Positions 45,265-56,620 are shown, counted from the stretch's first letter. The stretch is DNA of 64,000 nucleotides from Trichopria drosophilae (GCA_030407085.1 CM059582.1:133241501-133305500); one strand, 5' to 3'. The notes: a model not told the origin generated them from the letters alone. Made by a program: numbers and translations.

Positions 45265-45570
45265 TAGGAAAATAATACTAATTGGTGCCGATAACGCCGG
45301 TTCCTTTCTCATCCGGTATTACAACTCGACGAGTACCCGGCATTACCGAACACGTGCGTACGCGACCCGATACACCGCCATTTTGCAGGTTCCATAACGC
45401 GCTCCACCTTCAACTGATCGCAATTCATCTCAGAACTTACACCTTAGCTGTACTACGGGCGATTAAAAGATATAACTTTATAATTTTTATCATATGTTTA
45501 GTATCTGTTCATCTTTACTTACAAATTTTTTGAAGTGAAACAATTAATACTTCAGAAGTTAAAGCGTGAT
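45265..45570. other. No gene recognised
   Basis: Probably 3' flank of the transposase fragment and unassigned DNA. Confidence 0.35.
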
Positions 45571-46050
45571 GAAGCACCGTATGTAAAAAAATTCTCTGAT
45601 GGCTATCGCGATATCTAAAAAACGGCTTGATCGATCGCCTTCAAATTTAAAGGGCATGTTCAGCACATACGTGGCTATGGCCGGAAGTAAAATAATTGGA
45701 AAAGGTCATGTAGTTTTTTTTATACACAACAAAATACACGGCTTTTAATTCTTGTTTATAAAGAAACACTTTTATCTATTTTTTTTTGTATAAAAAGAAT
45801 GTCATGACCTTTTTCAATTATTTTACTTTTGGCAATAGCCTCGTAGAGTGAATATGCCAATGAATGGACGGTTATACATTCACAAAAAATAGCAATATGT
45901 AGAAAATCGTCCATTCATTAATAGCCGTCCATTCATTGGCATATTCACCGTATGTGTTGAACATGCCCTATAAATTTCAAGGCGATCAGTCAACTCGTTT
46001 TAAGATACCGCGATAGTCAACTCAGATTTTTTATTTTACGTACAGTGCTT
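45571..46050. repeat. Foldback element with a nested hairpin
   Basis: The left arm (GGCTATCGCGATATCT, GATCGATCGCCTTCAAATTT, GGGCATGTTCAGCACATACG) is mirrored by the right arm near 45.95-46.02 kb. An inner arm pair shares AAGTAAAATAATTG and AAGGTCATG. Between the inner and outer right arms sits a second hairpin, 45848-45873 against 45923-45948 (GTGAATATGCCAATGAATGG). Confidence 0.75.
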
Positions 46051-46439
46051 TCTTACGAACGTCATAATACTGTTTAGCAAGAAAAGCAAATACACTTTAT
46101 CATTTACCATTTAATCAACCAGATTCTTAAGGTTCAACCACAGTTCCTATTGTTTATTGGTTAGATTTCCGTAGTTGCAAATATAGTACACGTTGAAATT
46201 AATTAGTCAGGTATACTTATTTTTTCAGGCATACTAGTTTTCTTACTTTCGGCGTATAAATTAACTTACCGCTATGGTACCTTGATTTTCTTGAAAGTGG
46301 AGAATTTTGAAGCCGAGGTTTGCGTATTCGAATATAACTCTATTTACAAGAAGATGACAAAGTTTGTACAAGTTTTTTTATTCAGTTCTTTTCAAATTTC
46401 CATGATTTTATCTTATAATTCATTAGGAATAACTTTTTC
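46051..46439. other. No feature recognised
   Basis: AT-rich DNA with no recognisable gene or repeat. Confidence 0.35.
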
Positions 46440-48345
46440 GAAATCATAAATAATTCATGGCTCCTGAAAATTAAAAAAAAAAATTATTATTTGTAACGTG
46501 TGACAAGGAATATTTAAAATACAATTAACAATCAATAATGACTTATTAATTTGAAAAAGATAAATCACAAGTAAAAATTAATTACGAATTGAAGTGAAAA
46601 TAGTCATAGTTGAAAATTAATTAGGGATTGTACTAAAAATAGTCATAATTAAAAATGAATTATAAATTAAAAAAAAAATAATCATAACTGAAAATGAATT
46701 ATGAATTGAAATAAAAAAAATTGAATGTCATGAAATGATTATGAATTTAAAATGAATATTTGAGAAATTATCTGTATAACAGCACCCACGACATTGGTCC
46801 TGCAGTCGCCAATCGTGTGGGCTAGATGACACACTCCGTAATGTTTCATGATTTCATCTAAAATATTTGTATGTTTTTATCCAGAGATGGGCATAATTTG
46901 ACGAGTAATACAGAAATTAAGAAATCATTAATGCGCCTTAAATATTAGAAACAAATTGTAACTATAAATTTCATTCAGCACGCTTGAAACTTACGTTAAT
47001 TCTTATCCATATTGACAAAAATTTATGGTAAACAATTAAGCATAAAAGTGTGGAATTTTCAAGAAAATTTAATTCATTTATTTTTATAAAATCTACCGCA
47101 ATTGTGCTAATAATGAAGAATTTTTTAAATTTCAAACGAATTTTTAAAGGGTACAAAATTGACTCTAATATTTAACAAACAAAAATTAATAGTTTACATC
47201 AGGTAAAAAAAATGGCACGAGAAACAAATATCATTTAACGTTCGTTTATTGTTATCGTTAAAAATACTTGTATTGTTAAAAATTATCTTTCTGAAATTCG
47301 GAATAACACGTGTCTTCTTATTTTCTTTGAAGAACGTCATATTTAATCGCCAGCTACATCTAAAATTGTCTCCTCTTCGTCCTGCTTGATCTGAAATGGA
47401 TTAGATCTCAATAATATGAACTTCAAAACAGTGCGAACATTTTAGTTTGAAGCACAATGCTATACATCTTTTTGTAATTGCGCCAACATTGACAATTAAT
47501 ATTTTCAATATTTGATACATTTGTATGAAATATATTTAGCAGCGAAGGTGAACTCTAAAATCGATGTTTTAAATAGCTGTAAGATGAATGAACTTTAAAT
47601 TTGAAGAATGTTTACACCAAGTAAATATTTATTTAAAAACTGTATTTGACTGCATTTATTTACAGTATTTTCAAGGTCTGAATTATAAATGAATTATGTA
47701 TTCAAGTAAAAATAATCGTAATTGATAATGAATTATTAATTGAAATTAAAAAAATCGAAAGTAACGAAATGACTACGAATTTAAAATGAATATTCACGAA
47801 ATTATCTGTATAACAGCGCACACGACGTTGGTCCTGCAGTCGCCAATCATGGGGTCGAGATGACACACTCTGTAATGTTTCATGATTTTATCTAAAATAT
47901 TTTTATCCACAAATGGGTATTCTTTGATTTCACGCCCTTAGAGTCTTAGTATGTGGATTTTGAATTATGCATTTCTTCCATCAAAAGGGGTATAATCTCG
48001 CGAGTTCAAAAAGGCTTCAAATAATCGTTAGATTTTTTATATAAATGATCTACTGTGATATTTTCCGGTTTCACGTCCCCAGAGGCTCAGTACGTGAATT
48101 TTTAAGTTTACATTCCTCCTAGCAGATAAGATTTATAATCTTGCATGTTCAAAATCTTTTTTGTGAAAAATCTAATGAATACTTGGAGCGGTTTCGAACA
48201 CGCGAGATTATACCCTCTTCTGCTAAAAGAAATGCAAAATTCAAAATCCACATACTGAGCCTCTAAGGGCGTCAAAGCGAAAAATATTGCCGTAGATCAG
48301 TTATTTAAAAATGTAACGAATATTTGAACCATTTGTAATGGTGTG
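46440..48345. repeat. Dispersed inverted-repeat family, copy 2
   Basis: Shares blocks with 32.9-36.6 kb, including CTGTATAACAGC..CGCCAATC..ACACTCCGTAATGTTTC (46.77 and again 47.81 kb, same orientation) and the GCATTTCTTCCATCAAAAGG to GGTTTCACGTCCCCAGAGGC stretch (47.97-48.09 kb). It holds the empty target site of the solo LTR found in copy 1. No coding sequence. Confidence 0.65.
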
Positions 48346-48934
48346 TTTGGTATGAGGCACCATGCTTTAGAGGTGGCGGTATTTTAGAGGAGTATAAAGA
48401 AAAATAAGAGATAGGGAAGGAATCATTCAATTGTTTTGTTTATATTTATTATGCTTGTTTACAAACCTGCATGACAATCGTATAAATATAAACTCGGTTG
48501 ATCAATATCAGTTAGTTTGTGTTGCGAAGAAGATCACTAAGAGTAGAATAGGTTGCCTTCTGGCCAGACACCCCCTCCCCACCCCCTGGCGCCAGATATT
48601 AAGATAGGTCATGGTTTGTTATGAGGTCATTGACCCCTTAAGTTCGCCGACTGTTCCTGGCAATGTGCGACCTTGAGGTGGGTCATGGTCTTCTGGCCAG
48701 ACACCCCCTGAGAGGTTATTGACCCCGTCTGCAGACTCGGTAAGTTCGTTCTTGGTGACCTTGATGTTGGTCGTGTTTTGTTCCTGTAACCTTGACCTAG
48801 GTCATTGTTTTTATTTTTACCCACCTTCTCTTCCTTCCGCTATACCCGTGCCCCTTGATTTGAAGACCTTGAGATAGGTCATGGTTTTGTTGTTTCGAGA
48901 AATGGATTTATCCTCTTTACACGAGTGCAACGTG

Positions 48935-48936
<2 letters not shown>
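48346..48936. other. No gene; short repeats with AGGTCA half-sites
   Basis: TTCTGGCCAGACACCCCCT occurs twice (48557 and 48689 regions), with many GACCTTGA / AGGTCA words. Possibly a relic of a Tc1/mariner-type subterminal region. Confidence 0.45.

Positions 48937-48974
<38 letters not shown>
48937..48974. repeat. (TC)n microsatellite
   Basis: Nearly pure TC dinucleotides followed by a short TA run that forms the flank of the next transposon. Confidence 0.9.
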
Positions 48975-48977
<3 letters not shown>

Positions 48978-48990
48978 ATATATATATATA

Positions 48991-49284
48991 CAGGGTAATC
49001 GAAAAGTATCGGACCCCCCTAATATCTTAGAATGCACTTAGGAGAAAATGTCCAATAGCAAAGTTGTATGGTTTCAAGCGGGGAGTAAGATGATGACCTT
49101 GACTTTGACCTTGACCATGTCCTTCAAGGTCATTTCAAGGTCAATCTTATTTTTTTAAATAGAACCCCCTACATTTTATTGCATATTCTTATAGCTTATC
49201 TCGAGAGCTTTCCAAAACACTATAATAAAATATTTTTTTATTAAGTACTTTTTGAGTTATAAAGGTTTGAAGTTAACAATTTGT
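48991..49284. repeat. Left terminal inverted repeat of element C
   Basis: Holds four exact TCAAGGTCA/TGACCTTGA sites within 50 bp (49094-49143). Pairs with 51298-51591. Confidence 0.88.
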
Positions 49285-49288
49285 TAAG

Positions 49289-49448
49289 TGGTGTGCGAGT
49301 CCGACCAGTTAAGGCAAGAGTGGTGTGCGAGTCCGACCAGTTAAGGCAAGAGTGGTGTGCGAGTCCGACCAGTTAAGGTAAGAGTGGTGTGCGAGTCCGA
49401 CCAGTTAAGGCAAGAGTGGTGTGTGAGTCCGGCCAGTTAAGGCAAATT
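49289..49448. repeat. Five tandem 32-bp units
   Basis: TGGTGTGCGAGTCCGACCAG plus TTAAGGCAAGAG, with starts at 49289, 49321, 49353, 49385 and 49417; four are near-identical and the last has two changes. Directly repeated without spacers, so not CRISPR-like. It lies just inside the left TIR and 50 bp from the transposase stop. Confidence 0.9.
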
Positions 49449-49497
49449 TAATTCCAATTGGTTAGCTTGGGCAAAATATTTAATTGTACCAAACAAT

Positions 49498-50574
49498 TCA
49501 CAACAAATGTTCAAATTGTTGCCCTTCAACAGCCTGGCAATGTGCCAATCTGTTATAAACAGCCGAAATCGCATTCCGGTACGTTTCTGGCGGTATTAGT
49601 TCTATCTCTCGAGTTATTCTCCCTCTTAAATCATCTAAATCTTGAGGCTTGGTGGCATAAACTTTACTGTTCAAGTAACCCCACAAAAAAAAGTCAAGTT
49701 GGGTCAAGTCCGGAGACCGAGGTGGCCACTCAATATGACCCCTTCGCCCTATCCACCTGTCCTGAAAGACCTCATTCAAATACTGACGGACAATGACACC
49801 ATAATGAGGTGGAGCTCCATCCTGTTGGAAATAAATTTCATCCATATTTCCACCAGCTATGTCTCGAATAGCTGAAACAATTTGTTCGCGAAGCATGACT
49901 AGGTATACTTGTGCTGTCAAATTGCCTTCAATGAAGAAAGGGCCAACTGGTCTACCATTAAGAATACCAGCCCATACGTTACCTTTTTGTGGATATTGAG
50001 TATGATTGTCTCTTCTCCAGTGAGGATTAACGTCACTCCAGTATCTACAATTGTGTCTATTTACATTTCCAGTCAGTTCAAATGTTGCCTCATCAGAGAA
50101 AACAATATTATCAAGTAATAGAGGATCGTCGACAATCATCTCCATCATAAGATCACAAAATTCGATGCGTCTATCAAAATCGTCTTTGGACAACTCTTGG
50201 ACCAAATGGAGTTTGTATGGATGCCATTTATTCAATTTCAGAATTTTACTGACAGATGCATGACCGATTTCGTGTTCTTGTGCAACGCGATTGATGGAAA
50301 TATGGGGATCTTCAACGAAAGACTGTAAAACATCTAATGCCTTATCATTATTTGTTGCTGTTTTAGGTCTACCAGATTTTGGGCGGCTTTTAACGCTACC
50401 AATGGCCTCGAAACGTTGAATAGTACGGATTACAGTACTTTTGGAGATCCTATTATTTTCATTCCGAAAATTTTCATTAAATAATCGCGTTACTGTTTTA
50501 TACCCTCTTTGTTGATCTCCCCATCCTCGCATCATTAACAGTGTTATTCGATCTCTTTCAGAAAGCTCCGCCAT
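49498..50574 (-). CDS. Intact DD41D transposase of element C (358 codons)
   Basis: An uninterrupted ORF with a two-part helix-turn-helix DNA-binding region (about residues 1-120, including STVIRTIQRFEAIGSV, the GRPK linker and HASVSKILKLNKWHPYK) and a DDE/D catalytic domain. The first Asp is in VFSDEATFEL, the second in FQQDGAPPHY and the third in SPDLTQLDFFLWGYL; 41 residues separate the last two. The enzyme would cut and paste the element at TA. The start ATG is the first in frame and gives a family-typical MAELSERDR beginning. All catalytic residues are present, so the protein may still work. DD41D IS630-Tc1-mariner families are described in insects; whether this is one of them I cannot tell. 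Confidence 0.92.
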   Translation of the reverse strand: MAELSERDRITLLMMRGWGDQQRGYKTVTRLFNENFRNENNRISKSTVIRTIQRFEAIGSVKSRPKSGRPKTATNNDKALDVLQSFVEDPHISINRVAQEHEIGHASVSKILKLNKWHPYKLHLVQELSKDDFDRRIEFCDLMMEMIVDDPLLLDNIVFSDEATFELTGNVNRHNCRYWSDVNPHWRRDNHTQYPQKGNVWAGILNGRPVGPFFIEGNLTAQVYLVMLREQIVSAIRDIAGGNMDEIYFQQDGAPPHYGVIVRQYLNEVFQDRWIGRRGHIEWPPRSPDLTQLDFFLWGYLNSKVYATKPQDLDDLRGRITREIELIPPETYRNAISAVYNRLAHCQAVEGQQFEHLL

Positions 50575-51297
50575 TCTTAATTAGAGCGAAGAAGAATTAA
50601 TCACGTAAGTGATAGGAAATTAATCTAGATAATTAAGTAGAGAAAAATACTAATTATTAAGTGTTGGTCCAACTATCGATTTGTTTATTTTAACCAGCAC
50701 TAGCAAAAAGCTCGTTGAGCAACTGAAAATCTAATAGATCAATTAATAATATTTACGAAAAATTTCTGGGCTATTGGAAACAAAATGAAGATGTTTGGGA
50801 TAATCAATTGAAGTGCAATGGTTTCTTTTGTTACAGAAAAAATTTTTGAGGCTGTTCGTTTTCGTCCACGAGGTGACTGCTGCTCGCTAAAAAGAAGACA
50901 GCACTGCATCAAAGTTTCAAATCAGTGATCCGTATTGTTTGCTCAAGAGCTCGTACATTGGTGCCTGCGAGAGTGAGAGAATAAAGATTGGCCAACGCTT
51001 TCGGTCAGATTCCCGCTAACGCCTTCGGAAATCACGCATTCGAGCAGCTTCTCGCGATTACGTTCGGGCAGTTTTTCGCCGGAGCCTATTAGCATAATTG
51101 CTTGAAGCCGTACAATACTTTGCTATTGGACATTTTTCTAAAATGCATTCTTACTGAAAATATTAGGGGGATCCGATTAATGTATTTTCTTTAAACCAAT
51201 TAATAGGTCTCATTATTCCGCGCACAAAAGTATTAAGGTTATGATTACTGTAAACTAAATAATATTTTACAAGATATTCTACATTTTGTGTCAAAAA
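50575..51297. other. Upstream region of element C with decayed terminus copy
   Basis: Probably the promoter region of the transposase. At 51098-51180 a diverged copy of the element's own end (TTTGCTATTGGACATTTTTC to TTAGGGGGATCCGAT) lies inside the element in the same orientation as the right TIR. Confidence 0.55.
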
Positions 51298-51591
51298 ATT
51301 GATAACTTCAAACCTTTATAACTCAAAAAGTACTTAATAAAAAAATATGTTATTATAGTGTTTTGGAAAGCTCTCGAGATAAGCTCTAAGAATATGCAAT
51401 AAAATGTAGGGGGTTCTATTTAAAGAAATAAGATTGACCTTGAAATGACCTTGAAGGACATGGTAAGGTCAAAATCAAGGTCATCATCTTGCTCCCCGCT
51501 TGAAACCATACAACTTTGCTATTGGACATTTTCTCCTAAGTGCATTCTAACTGAAGATATTAGGGGGGTCCGATACTTTTCGATGACCCTG
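51298..51591. repeat. Right terminal inverted repeat of element C
   Basis: Pairs with the left repeat over its whole length. Three exact TCAAGGTCA-type sites remain (51435, 51446, 51475) and one is mutated. Confidence 0.88.
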
Positions 51592-51599
51592 TATACAGG

Positions 51600-52260
51600 G
51601 TGGCCGATTTATCTGAAGACATCGAAATATCTCGAGAACTATGCACAGAATCAAAAAAGTTGTCCGATGAAAGTTGTTCGACACGAAGGGGGGCATCCAG
51701 TGATAATTAAATTTACCCCCTCCCCCATTCCCTGGGGGTGGAGTGGGGGCAAAAACAATAAAACTTAAATAGGAACCTCCAGTTTTTATTGCAGATTTGG
51801 ATTCTCCGGAAAAAAGTACACGAATTTGACCTAGGAGCTATTGCATTTAGGTTCACAGGTGGCGCTGTAATCGATAAAAATCCAAATTTATCCGAAGACA
51901 TTGAAATACCTCGAGAACTATGCACAGAATCAAAAAAGTTTTCGGATGAAAGTTGTTCGACACGAAGGGGGGCATCCAGTAATAATTAAATTTACCCCCT
52001 CCCCCATCCTCTGGGGGTGGAGTGGGGGCAAAAACAATAAAACTTAAATAGGAACCCCCAGTTTTTATTGCAGATTTGGATTCTCCGGAAAAAAGTACAC
52101 CAATTTGACCTAGGAGCTATTGCATTTTGGTTGACAGGTGGCGCTGTAATCGATAAAAATCCAAATTTATCTGAAGACATTGAAATACCTCGAGAACTAT
52201 GCACAGAATCAAAAAAGTTGTCGGATGAAAGTTGTTCGACACGAAGGGGGGCATCCAGGG
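51600..52260. repeat. Element A left-end tandem units (about 280 bp)
   Basis: Two full units and part of a third, each with GAAGACAT(T/C)GAAATA, CTCGAGAACTATGCACAG, GTTGTTCGACACGAAGGGG and a GGGGGTGGAGTGGGGGCAAA stretch. Units in elements A and B are nearly identical, suggesting recent spread or homogenisation. Short frames with MHSSRGISMSSDKFG on the opposite strand are artefacts of this repeat. Confidence 0.85.
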
Positions 52261-52768
52261 GTCAATTGGGACAATTTGATCCCTTCATGAAAATTTAATA
52301 TTAAAAATTCTAATATTAGAATTTTTAATATTAGAATTTAGTAATATCAATTGCGAAAATTGTTATTCTGAATATGAAATTTTAATAATGTCCATTCGAA
52401 AAATTAAGATTATGAATAATTGATATTCTTCATATTAAAAATTAAAACTGATTACATAAAAATTGTGCATACAATATGGAAGCAATTTTATAAATAAGTT
52501 TTCTACCTTCAATAAAATTACATTTTAGGTTTTAAATTTATTATTTAATAAACAAAAAGAGGACATCACGCAATCCATTAAAAAACGCGTCATGTCCCTT
52601 CACTCAGCTCATTCATTCTCTCTCTGTATGTTTTTTCCGAAATGAGATTAAATAAGCTGAGCATTGACGGTCAAACCAGCTTCTATTAAACAAAACGAAA
52701 CTCTTACTTAATTTGGGGATTTCGTCGCCATCTACCGGACCCCAGAGAACTCACGTGGTTTCATACAT

Positions 52769-54068
52769 TGAAACGAATCGGAGTCATTTAGATAAAAATT
52801 CTCTGATCGTTCAAACATAAAAATAAATATAGTCAAATATTAGTCAATCATTAATAAAATACTAGACAGGAATCGTTGGGTGCTGAAAGAAATCGTAGTC
52901 ATAATTATCTTGAGTCATTCAATTAAAATATATTTTCATACTTTGAATATATATAAACAATTGGACTCGTCAATGAATAAAATTATTACCACACTCATAC
53001 CAACATACTCGAGGTCAATTATTCAAATATAAAAACAATAAGAGTCATAAATAAAAGGGGATTATCGAGTCGTTGGTACGTCTGTGGAGTCAGTATATAA
53101 AATAAATGTCATTAATGTCGTCAACGACGGAATAACTTACGCGGTAATAAATAATTTTTTGTACGCGGACACACATTCTTTGCATACAACATACAGATTC
53201 ACATATATAAATATTTAAGTTACCGGATCGCAGGAGAGAAGGGCTTATTTCTTCATAGTCGTCATTACTTCCTCTTGCCTCTTGATCGACGTCGTCACCT
53301 GCGGCCGTCCCTTGGCCGATTCCGTTGGCTCCTTTTAGACGGTCGAAGTCCCTGAAGGTAGAGCGAACGACCTCCTCCTCGGCGCCTTCTGACTCCGCCG
53401 CTTTATCTTTCGGTACCCTCGACGACCTCGAGGGTGGAAGAACAGCGGCAGATTATTCTCTTCGAATTTATGATGAGAGGAAGGTTTTGAAGTCGCTCAC
53501 CTAGGACTTCGACCAGCGACGAAGTCGAATAGTTTCGCAGTGTGGTGATTTCCAATTATAATGATCCCCGGCACTCGATGTATTTTATTGAATTCGTCGT
53601 CGGCACCCTGGATCCAGTTGATGGCTGCCGACGTCGATTGCCGTGCCGGGTTGTCCTTATTCTTGAAGGAAGTTCAGTCAACGAGAGAGCGAGTTCCACC
53701 CTGGAACTCGCTTTTATACTTCATGGAAACTCCAATTGGAGCAACCGCCTCAAACTTTTACTTGGAACGGGACGGGAACTGTCAATAATTTAAACGTCAT
53801 TTGCACATTTGAATTGACAGCCCGCCCCGTTCAGTTGAATTTCCCGCGACGCCGATTCTTCATGGCCAATCAGATTCTCTTACAGCGACCGTTGGTGCGC
53901 GACGGTCGCTCGCATCTTCTATACGGCGCGGCGGTCGCTCTCGTGTGCGGTTGCGCAATCCATCATGGCCGCCTGCAATGGTTTTCGGTGGAGCACGTGC
54001 TCGTCTTCGCGCCTTCTCTCCCGGCCTTCTCTCCTTACGCGTTTTCCCTCATTAATCGGCTCGTTACA
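52769..54068. mobile_element. LTR-like insertion in element A, 1,300 bp, TG...CA, ACAT duplication
   Basis: Begins TGAAACGAATCGG and ends CTCGTTACA, flanked by ACAT at 52765-52768 and 54069-54072. The matching place in element B (reverse strand, near 58.22 kb) has one ACAT and no insert. The TG/CA ends and 4-bp duplication fit a solo LTR of a Gypsy-type element. The right half is GC-richer; its short frames show no family. Confidence 0.8.
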
Positions 54069-54427
54069 ACATGTACATCGCTTGCATTTCGGCCATCACC
54101 GGCGCCGGTTCTGTTACATAACGCTAGAGGGCGACATAACTCGAAAATAAAGTAGCATATCATTTTATACATAAGTTGAGTCACACGTAACCAGTTCACC
54201 TACATTTTTCTCTACTTTCCTGAAGGGAAGTAAATGGATATCGCGACTTTCTAATCCCCATATTAAAATTTAGTATTCACGGTCTCTCAGTGTAAGACTG
54301 TTTTTGAAGTCCATTGTATTGGTAGTAATTCAGTCGGAGGTCACTTTGCTTTTAGAATAACAACTTTCCGTTTACGTGACTATTTTTTGTCTACCCTTCA
54401 TTGCTTAAATCGAATTGCAAGTTAAAA

Positions 54428-55492
54428 ATGAATCCTGCTACAGTTCCCGAAAAAATCGAAATGATTCTTATTTATGGTGAATGTAAGAGGAATATTGACG
54501 ATGCTGATGCGTTGTATGCTGAGCGTTTTCCAGATAATGCTCGCTCGGGTTCTTTTTTTTAAGAAGTTGTGAATGCCTTTCACTCTGATGGCAGCGTACA
54601 AATGAAAAAAAGGAAGCGAAGATTAACAGTTACAGGAGAAGCTAACGAAGTAGCTGTACTAGCAGCTATTCACCAAAATCCACATGTAAGCACACGACAA
54701 TTACATCGCGATTCCGGCATTTCCAGAGAGAGTATTCAAAGAATATTGCATCGTCATAAGTTTCACCCATATCACATTTCACTGCACCAGGAACTAGCTG
54801 GCGATGATTTTCATAACCGCGTGGTGTTTTGTGAATGGGCATTTAAAAAAATGCAAACGAACCACAATTTCTTTGCTAATGTATTATTTTCAGATGAATC
54901 TACATTCACGAACCATGGTGGCGTCAATAGGCATAACATGCATTATTGGAGCGTAGAAAATCCCCATTGGTTACGACAAGTTAATCATCAACGTCCTTGG
55001 TCGGTGAAGGTTTGGTGTGGAATCATAGGAAATAAACTCATTGGTCCTTATTTCATTGAAGGTAATTTGAATGGAACAAAATATCGGGATTTCCTAGAAC
55101 AAGAAGTACCATTACTACTTGAGGATGTTGCTGTGGACGTCCGACGGACAATGTGGTTTCAGCATGATGGTTGCCCAGCACTTTTTTCAAGAGTAGCAAG
55201 GGAAATACTAGACCGTGATTACAATGGTAGGTGGATTGGTAGAGGTGGCCTCATTAATTGGCCTGCGAGGTCACCTGATCTAACATCTCTCGATTTCTTC
55301 CGATGGGGTTACCTAAAAGGTAATGTTTATGAACAAGTACCAACGACTCGTGAAAACATGGTGGAACGCATAAGAACTGCTTGCGCAGACATTTCTGCAG
55401 ATATGATTCTATCATGTATAAAGTCATTTGAAGAAAGAATAAATAAATGCATTGAAGTGGAAGGTCAACATTTCGAACACTTACTCAAGTAA
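54428..55492 (+). pseudogene. DD41D transposase of element A, in-frame stop
   Basis: Same protein as in element B: helix-turn-helix region (ISRESIQRILHRHKFHPYH) and catalytic domain with VLFSDESTFT, FQHDGCPALF and SPDLTSLDFFRWGYL (spacing 41). Codon 45 is TAA (54560-54562) where B has a Tyr codon. In A the His after the second catalytic Asp block is Leu, and Leu in DFFLWG is Arg. One stop only, so the copy is young but probably dead unless translation starts downstream. Confidence 0.85.
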
Positions 55493-55660
55493 GTGAACAG
55501 TGAGACAGTGAGAGGCAAGGGGACTCACGTAAAACAAGCACCCCAAAGGGAACAGAAAAATACTACGTCCACGTCGTTGTTCCTGGGTAACGCTAAATGT
55601 ATTTTTTCCCGGCTTTGTTAGAATGACCGTATTCCATATCCGCTACGCGGGCGAAAATTG
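55493..55660. other. 3' flank of the element A transposase
   Basis: Identical in content to the matching part of element B; no separate gene. Confidence 0.5.
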
Positions 55661-56120
55661 TCAATATTGGAGAATCCAAATCTGCAATAAAAACTGGGGG
55701 TTCCTATTTAAGTTTTATTGTTTTTGCCCCCACTCCACCTCCAGGAGATGGGGGAGGGGGTAAATTTAATTATCACTGGATGCCCCCCTTCGTGTCGAAC
55801 AACTTTCATCCGACAACTTTTTTGATTCTGTGCATAGTTCTCGAGGTATTTCAATGTCTTCGGATAAATTTGGATTTTTATCGATTACAGCGCCACCTGT
55901 GAATCAAAATGCAATAGCTCCTAGGTCAAATTCGTGTACTTTTTTCCGGAGAATACAAATCTGCAATAAAAAATGGGGGTTCCGATTTAAGTTTTATTGT
56001 TTTTGCCCCCACTCCACCTCCAGGGGATGGGGGAGGGGGTAAATTTAATTATCACTGGATGCCCCCCTTCGTGTCGAACAACTTTCATCCGACAACTTTT
56101 TTGATTCTGTGCATAGTTCT
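55661..56120. repeat. Element A right-end tandem units, truncated terminus
   Basis: Units as at the left end, inverted. The last stops at GCATAGTTCT, short of the CAGGGTGG terminus. Confidence 0.8.
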
Positions 56121-56131
56121 TCGTGTATATA

Positions 56132-56620
56132 CAGGGTGGCCGATTTATCTGAAGACATCGAAATATCTCGAGAACTATGCACAGAATCAAAAAGTTGACG
56201 GATGAAAGTTGTTCGACACGAAGGGGGGCATCCAGTGATAATTTCATTTACCCCCTCCCCCATCCCCTGGAGGTGGAGTGGGGGCAAAAACAATAAAACT
56301 TAAATCGGAACCCCCATTTTTTATTGCAGATTTGGATTCTCCGGAAAAAAGTACACGAATTTGACCTAGGAGCTATTGCATTTTGGTTCACAGGTAGCGC
56401 TGTAATCGATAAAAATCCAAATTTATCCGAAGACATTGAAATACCTCGAGAACTATGCACAGAATCAAAAAAGTTGTCGGATGAAAGTTGTTCGACATGA
56501 AGGGGGGCATCCAGTGATAATTAAATTTACCCCCTCGCCCATCCCCTGGAGGTGGAGTGGGGGCAAAAACAATAAAACTTAAATAGGAACCCCCAGTTTT
56601 TATTGCAGATTTGGATTCTC
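56132..56620. repeat. Element B left-end tandem units
   Basis: About one and three-quarter units of the 280-bp sequence described for element A, starting at the terminus. Confidence 0.85.

Larger units (their letters stand above)
48991..51591 (-). mobile_element. DD41D Tc1/mariner-type transposon, element C (2.6 kb)
   Basis: The ends CAGGGTAATCGAAAAG and, reversed, CAGGGTCATCGAAAAG are flanked by TATA on both sides, matching TA-target insertion. The terminal inverted repeats extend about 300 bp (to about 49284 and from about 51298) with a few percent difference and one 5-base gap. They contain clusters of TCAAGGTCA. The single gene is intact. A tandem 32-bp repeat sits between the left TIR and the gene end, and a decayed extra copy of the terminus lies inside the right part. 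Best candidate for a recently active element here. Confidence 0.9.
51596..56121 (+). mobile_element. DD41D-type transposon, element A (with nested LTR-like insertion)
   Basis: Starts CAGGGTGGCCGATTTATC immediately after the TATA that ends element C. The left end has TIR-type units in tandem, followed by an AT-rich subterminal region, the transposase (54428-55492) and inverted tandem units. The right terminus is truncated: the last 40 or so bases seen in element B are missing before 56122. It is a near-copy of element B in opposite orientation, apart from the 1,300-bp insertion and point differences. Confidence 0.85.

Noticed and set aside
49289..49448. CRISPR-like repeat array
   Set aside because: The 32-bp units are directly adjacent with no spacers, in a eukaryotic transposon.
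51713..52204. Repeated 70-codon frames beginning MHSSRGISMSSDKFG, also at 55.8 and 56.2-56.5 kb
   Set aside because: They are the same transposon end unit read in one frame; no start context or domain, and they lie in inverted terminal repeats.
53542..54155. Overlapping frames in the 53.5-54.1 kb GC-rich segment as a host gene
   Set aside because: They lie almost wholly within the 1,300-bp LTR-like insertion and show no domain or splice structure.
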